Shown here piece after piece: positions 16,887-22,533 of a DNA stretch of 22,533 bases. The notes below the pieces were generated by a model that did no database searches, was not told the DNA's origin, and saw only the letters and a list, made by a program, of their open reading frames with translations. Numbering within the stretch: position 1 is the first letter of the stretch; every line of letters begins with the position of its first letter. This DNA comes from JBAYJY01 sp041664945 (GTDB taxonomy: Bacteria; UBP15; UBA6099), in NCBI GenBank assembly GCA_041664945.1, contig JBAYJY010000068.1:1-22533 (forward strand), given 5' to 3'. A program made the translations under genes and the position numbers.

Positions 16887-18302
16887 TTATTTATCGTCAC
16901 GATATTCCATTAGCGGACCGAAGCCGGGCCAGAAATCGAGCGGATCGGAATATTTCGATCTATACCAGCGGCCGCCTTTACCGATGATTCGCACGCGTTT
17001 AAGGGCTACGAGGTCTTCGAGTGGATTTCCTTCTATTAGGATGACATCCGCATCTTTGCCGGGTTCGACAGAGCCTATTTTGTCGTCTATGCCGAGTAAT
17101 TTGGCGGCTTCGAGCGTGACCGCTCGTATGGCTTCAATTTTTGACATGCCGATATGATTAAGCCTGAGAGATTCGTCTGCTGTTTCGCCGGGAAAGGATA
17201 TCACAGCGCCCATGTCGGTTCCGGCGCAGAACTTTACACCGGCTTCGCAAAGCCGCGCTGCATTTCTCAATAAATTGCGGTGATTGCCGCGTTTGCCGCG
17301 AGTAGCGCCAAAACTGAGCAGATATTCCGGGTCCGAGAAATCAAGCCAGGTGTCTGCGAGCAGTTTCAAATACTGCAAAACGCGCGGTTCGAACATTTCC
17401 GCCGCTCGCTCGCTGTTCAGGAAACCGGTTTTCTCTTCATAGCGCACTGCGCTTTCGGAAATTGTCAGCGTTGGCACGACGGTTACGCCGCTTCGCCGAA
17501 TAAACTCGACTTCTTCGCCGGTAAACTCGCGATCGCACGGAAGATGTTCGACAGAGTCAATATCGCAACAAAGGATTTCGGGCAGGTCGTCAGCGCAGAA
17601 ATGATGAACGCTCACTTTCAAGCCGATAGCGTGCGATGTCTCGCATATCGCATCGAGCGTTTTCTTTGAAATTGTCGGCATTCGTTTTTCGCGTTCCATC
17701 TTCGTATTTAGGATAGTGTAAGCGACCTTAACAACATTAATGCCGTGCTTTTTTTGATTGATGATAGCTGCCGCCGCACGATCCGGAGTTTCGATGTTGA
17801 TTCTCGGTTGTCCAATAAACGCCGCTGCAATAGCAGGAACAGGTTTGACGAATTCAGGATAGCCGCCCCGGCAGGTCAATATCGGGCCTGACGCGAGAAT
17901 GCGCGGGCCTGGCAATCGGCCTGAAGTGATGGCCCGGCGGTAGTGGTTCATGATTTTGATTGGAGAAAGCATGTCGCGAACGCAAACAACTCCTGAAGCG
18001 AGAGTCGATTTGAGGTTAAGCTTGATTTGCCTTAGCGCCCACGCGCCGAATATGCCGCTCTGTTCGGCCACGAAAGGGCTTAGAATGTGGCAGTGGCAAT
18101 CTATGAGGCCGGGAGCGAGAGTGAGTCCTCCGCATTCGATTATATGGCAATCGTGCGTCGGGCAATGCGAATCCAAATCGTCGATTATGCCATTTACAAT
18201 AAAGACATCAGTCGGATTTGAAAGTGCGCTGCCGGAAACATCCAGGACGCGAACGTCACGCAGTAGAATTTTTTCCTGGTTTGTCTGAATGAGATCAATC
18301 AT
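16887..18302 (-). CDS. Metal-dependent amidohydrolase (imidazolonepropionase-like)
   Basis: 471 residues, a TIM-barrel amidohydrolase flanked by a beta-sandwich made from both termini (ILLRDVRVLDVSG at the start, GKDADVILIEGNPLEDL near the end). Metal and catalytic residues are all visible: HxH at His70/His72 (GLIDCHCH), Lys192 (NVVKVAY) as the likely carboxylated bridging lysine, His233/His234 (VSVHHF), His253 (SVEHLP) and Asp363 (CAGTDMG). Enzymes of this group hydrolyse cyclic amides, imidazolones, dipeptides or organic esters; the substrate here cannot be named. It is cytoplasmic, with no signal peptide. The SD TGAGG is 7 nt before the ATG and overlaps the stop codon of the GH4 gene, with a 9-nt gap, so the two are almost certainly co-translated. 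A six-cysteine excess in the N-terminal half (CPTHDC, ECGG, DCHC) is a little unusual. Confidence 0.9.
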   Translation of the reverse strand: MIDLIQTNQEKILLRDVRVLDVSGSALSNPTDVFIVNGIIDDLDSHCPTHDCHIIECGGLTLAPGLIDCHCHILSPFVAEQSGIFGAWALRQIKLNLKSTLASGVVCVRDMLSPIKIMNHYRRAITSGRLPGPRILASGPILTCRGGYPEFVKPVPAIAAAFIGQPRINIETPDRAAAAIINQKKHGINVVKVAYTILNTKMEREKRMPTISKKTLDAICETSHAIGLKVSVHHFCADDLPEILCCDIDSVEHLPCDREFTGEEVEFIRRSGVTVVPTLTISESAVRYEEKTGFLNSERAAEMFEPRVLQYLKLLADTWLDFSDPEYLLSFGATRGKRGNHRNLLRNAARLCEAGVKFCAGTDMGAVISFPGETADESLRLNHIGMSKIEAIRAVTLEAAKLLGIDDKIGSVEPGKDADVILIEGNPLEDLVALKRVRIIGKGGRWYRSKYSDPLDFWPGFGPLMEYRDDK

Positions 18303-18311
18303 CGAATATCC

Positions 18312-19607
18312 TCAGCTAAAAGGAAGCTTATCCTTTTGAAGATTGAGCATTTCATCGAAGAGCCGGCGGCATGCCGCGCCGGAGCGCGGAGCGAGTGGGT
18401 CGCGCAAGAGCGCCTCATATGCCAAATCCGGATCGTGCCGCATTACTGAGTCGACAACCAACGAATGGATTTCATATTGATTGTTTGTAAGCCGAGCAAG
18501 CTGAGCAGGCAGGGGAGCCGTTTTTTTAGGAATCAATTTGCCTTTTTCAGCGCGCGCCGCAACCTCGACTGCATAGCCGTCAGGCAAATTCGGGACAAAG
18601 CCGTCGTTTATGAAATTCAAGGCGCCGAAATCCGCAGATGCTCCTGTAGCGAGCGCTTCGAGAACGAGAATGCCGGCCTCGAACGACTTCGGCAGAATGC
18701 GCATCGGCAATTTCAGTCGTCCGCTGGCCACTTCTTCCGTAATGAGGCTGCGCAGGCCGGTCTCGGCGCCAGAAAACCTATGGTAGGGAAAAACCTCGGA
18801 CACTGACCGCGTTCCGCGCCCGGTGTATGGCAGATATTCGCCGATATGGCTGTCTGAACTTGTGGGATACAATCCGTATTTTTCGAAATATGCGAGGCAG
18901 AGCTTTCCGTGCATGAACGGGAAAAGTTTTACATGCCTGCGCAGCTTTGGATATAAATCCTCGCCGGTTACTGCGTTTCGTATCTCTTGAAACCATGTGA
19001 AATGATTCATGCCAGCGGCTTTCGCGTCGATTTCAGACGCCGGGATCCCCAGGAAGACGCTGAGGCGCAGTTTGCCGAACATATATTCCGGGCATTCGCC
19101 GACGCAATTCAGCTTTGTCGCCCGGTGAATCGCCAAGTTGACGCGCGGCAGCGGGTTGGTGACATTAAGCAATAAGGCGTCTGGAGCATTCTTTTCGAGC
19201 GTTTTGCATATTTCGAGGACGAGTTTGACGCTTCGCAGCGAATGGAAGAGACCGCCTGGTCCGCCGCATTCGCCCATGTCCTGATGAGAACCGTGTTTGC
19301 GCGGGATTTCATAGTCCTGCTTCCAAAACCGTTTGCGGTCGACCGCCACGGAAAGCATGACAAAGTCTGCTCCGCGAACTCCGCGCGCGGTGTCTGTATA
19401 TGTTTCAATTCGGATCGGATTCCCCATCTGCGCGTTCATGCGCTCGCCGGCGGCTCTCGCAGCTTCCAATCCTTTTTCATTTATGTCTATCAGAACTAAT
19501 GTCGAACCGCGCAAGCCGGGCGCACGTATCGCTCCGTACATAGTAATAGGTCCGAACGATATTCCGCCAGCGCCTACAAGCGCTATTCTCGCGCCTTCTT
19601 TATTCAT
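18312..19607 (-). CDS. Glycoside hydrolase family 4 protein (NAD- and metal-dependent)
   Basis: 431 residues. GH4 enzymes cleave alpha- or beta-glycosides (glucosides, galactosides, glucuronides, galacturonides, 6-phospho forms) in the cytoplasm by an oxidation-elimination route using NAD and a divalent metal. Visible: Rossmann loop GAGGISFG (12-19); LIDIN at 39-43; LNVTNP at 147-152; metal ligands Cys172 (VGECPEY) and His202 (AGMNHFTWF), matching Cys174/His203 of Thermotoga AglA; GECGGPGGLFHSLR near 112-125 in the place of the usual GAGG-RALR block; and GEYLPYTGRG. The histidine that normally follows the metal Cys (CHG/CHS) is Pro here, which may change specificity. The SD AGGAG is 9 nt before the ATG. 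It is the first gene of a three-gene minus-strand unit with an amidohydrolase. Family is firm; substrate is not. Confidence 0.9.
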   Translation of the reverse strand: MNKEGARIALVGAGGISFGPITMYGAIRAPGLRGSTLVLIDINEKGLEAARAAGERMNAQMGNPIRIETYTDTARGVRGADFVMLSVAVDRKRFWKQDYEIPRKHGSHQDMGECGGPGGLFHSLRSVKLVLEICKTLEKNAPDALLLNVTNPLPRVNLAIHRATKLNCVGECPEYMFGKLRLSVFLGIPASEIDAKAAGMNHFTWFQEIRNAVTGEDLYPKLRRHVKLFPFMHGKLCLAYFEKYGLYPTSSDSHIGEYLPYTGRGTRSVSEVFPYHRFSGAETGLRSLITEEVASGRLKLPMRILPKSFEAGILVLEALATGASADFGALNFINDGFVPNLPDGYAVEVAARAEKGKLIPKKTAPLPAQLARLTNNQYEIHSLVVDSVMRHDPDLAYEALLRDPLAPRSGAACRRLFDEMLNLQKDKLPFS

Positions 19608-19946
19608 ATTTCATGTCTCCTATTTGTTTCACAGAACTCCATTATCATATCTGTTTTTTAAAATAATTGCATTATTGAATAGAACGAAAACAACCCGATG
19701 CTATTATTGTTATCTTGTTAAATTATCGATAAAAACGACCTGAATTCGATCATATTTGGTTAAAATTACGTTTATTTGCGCATTCAATTGAAAATGTTGT
19801 ATCAATCGGCTTGAAACAAAAGTCTATAATTACTATAACTATGATGCTTTAGAAATGTTGTTTCTGTTGGGATGTATGCATTAAAGTGGAATTTCCTCTG
19901 ACAGTCATACACCTCATTGATATAAATGGAAGAGAGAGACGGCATC
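19608..19946. other. AT-rich divergent intergenic region
   Basis: 339 bases without a gene, between the GH4 unit (minus) and the lipid-kinase-like gene (plus). It is clearly more AT-rich than its flanks. It holds a good plus-strand promoter (19811-19839), a 9-nt direct repeat AAATGTTGT (19792-19800 and 19853-19861), and a short inverted repeat TGTATG/CATACA (19873-19878, 19906-19911) in the leader. I could not pick a convincing minus-strand promoter for the GH4 gene. No open frame with a start and SD is seen. Confidence 0.6.
19811..19839 (+). promoter_or_regulatory. Promoter of the lipid-kinase-like gene
   Basis: TTGAAA (19811-19816), a 17-nt spacer, TATAAC (19834-19839): five of six consensus bases in each element. 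The start near 19846 gives an untranslated leader of about 100 nt, unusually long for this window. Confidence 0.55.
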
Positions 19947-20924
19947 ATGTCAGACATTATAGTTTTGCACAGTGCGATATCAGGGAAAATCGGTCCGGAA
20001 GAAAGCAAGAAACGAATAATTAATCTCGTTGAAACAGCGTTAGGGTCTGAAGGCTCTGAAAAAGAGTTGCCAATCGCTTACGTTTCCAACAAGGAAGAAA
20101 CCGAATTTGTGTTAACGCGAATCATCGAAAAGAAAATCCCTAAAATTGCTATCAGCGGCGGAGACGGTTTCGCGGCGGTGTTCGCAAACTGCTTTTTCAA
20201 AGCCAGAGCGGCGTTGAAAAAAGAGGATTACAATCCCGATGTTTTATTTCTCGCTTCAGGCACAGGCAACGCCATATCTTATTGCGCGAAGTTCAAAACG
20301 CCGGCGGTCGCATTAAAATGCCTGATTGAGAACAAGTATTCGACAACGCCTCTGAATATGTTAGAGGTCACTCTGAAAAAAGCAAAGGAGCTTACGCACT
20401 TTGTAAGTTTCGGCGCGGACGGCGAAATTCTTGAAATATATAAGAATCAAAAACTCAAAGGATTGTTAGGATATATTCTGTCTGTTTTTCGATACGCATT
20501 CAGCCGGAAATTATATAATCCGTTCAGCAGGAATGATGCGAACTATAATCTGAACATAAAAAAAGACGGTCGCCAGTTCCACAGCGGACGCTATGAGGGC
20601 GGCGGCGTGTCGTGCATTGAATATGTCGGATACGGCTTCAAGCCATATCCGCTCGCGTTCGCCGGAAATGCGCACATGCGGTTTGTTCTTTTCGGAGCCC
20701 TGCTTATGCCGACTATGTTCAATTTCACAAGATGGAATTTTCTGAAACGGCCGAACCGCGTAATTTATGATCACGCTCTGACCGAAGCGGCGGTTTTGGA
20801 TTTCTCGTTCGACAGGGAACTGCATGTGCAGATTTCCGGCGATAATGTGGAAAAACAGTCTGCCGTTAGGGTGGAATTCACAAAAGATAAGAAGTTGAAC
20901 ATGGTTAAAAGGGAGAATTCATAG
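19947..20924 (+). CDS. Diacylglycerol-kinase-like (DAGK catalytic domain) protein, divergent
   Basis: 325 residues from the ATG at 19947; an in-frame ATG at 19926 has no SD, while the purine-rich GAGAGAGA lies 6-10 nt before 19947. The N-terminal domain shows the lipid/NAD-kinase fold: GGDGF at 71-75 in the place of the nucleotide-binding GGDGT, then SGTGNAIS at 104-111 matching the LGTGND loop, and VSFGADGEIL corresponding to the G-x-D-A region. The C-terminal part is the beta-sandwich (YEGGGVSCIEYVGYGFKPYPLAF, LHVQISGD). Family members phosphorylate diacylglycerol or other lipids at the inner face of the membrane. The Thr-to-Phe change and the lack of the usual NPxSG opening (here HSAISG) mean activity and substrate are uncertain. 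It is monocistronic, with no clear terminator after it. Confidence 0.78.
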   Translation: MSDIIVLHSAISGKIGPEESKKRIINLVETALGSEGSEKELPIAYVSNKEETEFVLTRIIEKKIPKIAISGGDGFAAVFANCFFKARAALKKEDYNPDVLFLASGTGNAISYCAKFKTPAVALKCLIENKYSTTPLNMLEVTLKKAKELTHFVSFGADGEILEIYKNQKLKGLLGYILSVFRYAFSRKLYNPFSRNDANYNLNIKKDGRQFHSGRYEGGGVSCIEYVGYGFKPYPLAFAGNAHMRFVLFGALLMPTMFNFTRWNFLKRPNRVIYDHALTEAAVLDFSFDRELHVQISGDNVEKQSAVRVEFTKDKKLNMVKRENS

Positions 20925-21023
20925 GGGACGGGAGTGTCTCTGGAAATTCTGCGAATAAAGGTTTTTGTTCAACTTTTTGTTTCAATAAAGAAATGTTTTT
21001 AACTATCAAGAATAATCATTCGT

Positions 21024-21051
21024 TTGCGAAGATGTGCTAATATTTTACTAT
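21024..21051 (+). promoter_or_regulatory. Candidate promoter of the GH106 gene
   Basis: TTGCGA (21024-21029), 16-nt spacer, TACTAT (21046-21051). The start would fall near 21058, just ahead of the SD GGGAG at 21061-21065. The 149-nt gap between the genes is otherwise featureless and AT-rich. Confidence 0.45.
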
Positions 21052-21073
21052 AACGAATTCGGGAGACGTTGTT

Positions 21074-22533
21074 ATGAACAGGAAAACGTCGATTTTCATA
21101 ATTCTGATTTTATCGCTATCGTTCGCAATAGGAATTTGTGAGACGTCTTATTCGTATACGGCGGAAAGCGCGGCAGATTGGCCCGGGATTCGGATGGAAT
21201 CCAAGCCGTGGACGTTCTGGTGGTGGATGGGGAGCGCGGTTGAAAAGGATGAAATAACGCGGCTTCTTGAAACGTACAGCAGAGCAGGACTGGGCGGAGT
21301 TCATATCATACCGATCTATGGAGCGATTGGCTGGGAGAAAAATTATTTAAAATTTCTTTCGCCTGAATGGATGGAGGCTCTGAAGCATACGGAATCTGAG
21401 GCTAAAAGGCTCAGTATGGGCGTTGATATGACGACGGGCACCGGATGGCCCTTCGGCGGTCCGCAGATCAGACCCGAGACAGCCTCTTCAAAGTTTGACG
21501 TTGAGATTTTCAACCTTAAAAGCGGAGAGCGGATCGGCAAATCGTTAGATGCGAAAGGATTGCAGGCTGTAATTGTTTATTCGGATAGCGGAGAAGTCGA
21601 TGATATCACAAGCAGACTTGAAGAGAGCGGCGCTATCAACTGGGAAGCCCCGGCCGGAAATTGGAAAGTATATGCTGCTTATATGAGAGGGACCGGACAG
21701 AAAGTAAAACGTGCTGCGCCAGGAGGCGAAGGCTTGGTCATGGATCATTTTTCAGAAACCGCCTTAAATAGTTGCCTGTCGCCTTTTGACAAAGCTTTCG
21801 AAGCGTCAGGCGCGCCGCCGGTTCGAGCGTTCTATAACGATTCGTATGAAGTCTATGGCGCAAACTGGACTGCGGATTTTTTAAGCGAGTTCCAAAAGAG
21901 ACGTGGATATGACTTGCGATTGCATTTTCCAGCTTTGATGGGGGAGGGCGGCGCCGAATATGCCGGAAGAGTCAAATGCGACTACAGGGAAACTCTTTCC
22001 GATCTTTTGCTCGAAAGGTTCGCGATGCCGTGGACGTTATGGAGCCATAAAAGGGGCTCCATAACGCGTTATCAGGCACACGGTTCGCCCGGAAATCTTC
22101 TTGATCTTTATGCATCGGCGGATATACCGGAAACGGAAGCGTTCGGCCCGAGCGGTTTCAACATCCCGGGTCTGCCGGTAAGAAAAGGAATACCTCAACA
22201 TTTCGGCAAGCCTGATGTCCTTATGATGAAATTCGCGTCGTCCGCTTCGCATACGGCAGGAAAGCAGTTGACGTCATCCGAGTCCTGCACGTGGCTCGGA
22301 GAGCATTTTACGGTGTCTCTGTCGCAAGTGAAACCTGAGATGGATCAATTGTTCGTATCCGGAATCAACCATGTCATATTCCATGGGACAGCTTATTCGC
22401 CTTCGACGGCTAAATGGCCGGGCTGGCTGTTTTACGCATCCGTGAATTTCGGACCGACAAACACTTTCTATAGGGATTTTCCGCAATTAACAACATACAT
22501 TTCGCGCGTCCAATCATTTCTTCAGTCAGGACG
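21074..22533 (+). CDS. GH106 alpha-L-rhamnosidase, 3' truncated by the window
   Basis: 486 residues are visible and the frame is still open at the right edge; GH106 proteins usually run to about 900-1100 residues, so roughly half is missing. The start has the SD GGGAG 8 nt upstream and a signal segment (residues 1-20) with no proper lipobox before Cys22. Family motifs in order: PWTFWWWMGSAV (45-56); GLGGVHIIPIYG near 75-90; GVDMTTGTGWPFGG (116-129); FYNDSYEVYG (253-262); ADFLSEFQKRRGYDL; TSSESCTWLGEHF (400-412) with Glu403; QLFVSGINHVIFHGTAYSP; and WPGWLFYASVNFGP. GH106 removes alpha-linked L-rhamnose from rhamnogalacturonan, glycosylated natural products or bacterial glycans. It is exported, probably periplasmic or extracellular. 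The family is near certain; the exact substrate is not. Confidence 0.93.
   Translation, partial: MNRKTSIFIILILSLSFAIGICETSYSYTAESAADWPGIRMESKPWTFWWWMGSAVEKDEITRLLETYSRAGLGGVHIIPIYGAIGWEKNYLKFLSPEWMEALKHTESEAKRLSMGVDMTTGTGWPFGGPQIRPETASSKFDVEIFNLKSGERIGKSLDAKGLQAVIVYSDSGEVDDITSRLEESGAINWEAPAGNWKVYAAYMRGTGQKVKRAAPGGEGLVMDHFSETALNSCLSPFDKAFEASGAPPVRAFYNDSYEVYGANWTADFLSEFQKRRGYDLRLHFPALMGEGGAEYAGRVKCDYRETLSDLLLERFAMPWTLWSHKRGSITRYQAHGSPGNLLDLYASADIPETEAFGPSGFNIPGLPVRKGIPQHFGKPDVLMMKFASSASHTAGKQLTSSESCTWLGEHFTVSLSQVKPEMDQLFVSGINHVIFHGTAYSPSTAKWPGWLFYASVNFGPTNTFYRDFPQLTTYISRVQSFLQSG

Noticed and set aside
19825..19830. Exact TATAAT in the divergent region
   Set aside because: No reasonable -35 at 16-18 nt; the TTGAAA-17-TATAAC pair nearby is better.
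1..22533. Defence island, prophage or mobile element
   Set aside because: No nuclease, helicase, reverse transcriptase, integrase, transposase, toxin-antitoxin pair, terminal repeat or spaced direct-repeat array could be found.

Overview
The window (22.5 kb, roughly balanced base composition, AT-rich between genes) is a piece of a bacterial chromosome. Almost every gene has a good Shine-Dalgarno site. I see no tRNA, rRNA, CRISPR array, transposase, integrase or phage gene. The secreted proteins (an alpha-2-macroglobulin, a beta-helix carbohydrate-active protein, a GH106 rhamnosidase, an alpha/alpha-toroid-like protein) suggest an uncultivated, probably Gram-negative, polysaccharide-using heterotroph, of the sort found among Planctomycetes/Lentisphaerae/Armatimonadetes and related candidate phyla. 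That placement is an inference; there is no marker gene to settle it.

Layout. (1) 1-3280, plus strand: the 3' part of an M16 peptidase-family gene, translationally coupled (1-nt overlap) to a mannose-1-phosphate guanylyltransferase, then alanine dehydrogenase, closed by a strong intrinsic terminator. (2) 3322-8528, plus strand: a small unrecognised protein with a proline/alanine-rich tail, then a 1475-residue alpha-2-macroglobulin with an intact CxEQ thioester motif. (3) 8553-11559: a DUF169 protein on the minus strand, convergent with the macroglobulin and divergent from a secreted beta-helix protein that looks related to GH141. (4) 11658-15949, plus strand, probable operon behind a TATAAT promoter: PhzF-like isomerase, SAM methyltransferase, HGSNAT/DUF5009-like membrane acyltransferase, and a secreted protein with one propeller-type repeat plus a toroid-like domain. 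(5) 15936-19607, minus strand, probable operon read from right to left: GH4 glycosidase, metal-dependent amidohydrolase, CrtC/AttH lipocalin-like protein. (6) 19608-19946: AT-rich divergent control region with a good promoter. (7) 19947-20924: a divergent diacylglycerol-kinase-like protein. (8) 21074 to the right edge: N-terminal 486 residues of a GH106 alpha-L-rhamnosidase, truncated by the window.

How the genes may work together: the GH4, GH106 and beta-helix proteins point to breakdown of plant- or microbe-derived glycans rich in deoxy sugars or uronic acids, with the GH4 unit acting inside the cell and the others outside. ManC would feed GDP-mannose into the cell's own glycan synthesis. 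The macroglobulin is likely a protease trap protecting the envelope. I see no single gene cluster that I can call a new system with confidence. The best candidates for new biology are the GH4-amidohydrolase-lipocalin unit, the PhzF-methyltransferase-acyltransferase-toroid unit, and the small SecB-like/proline-tail protein.
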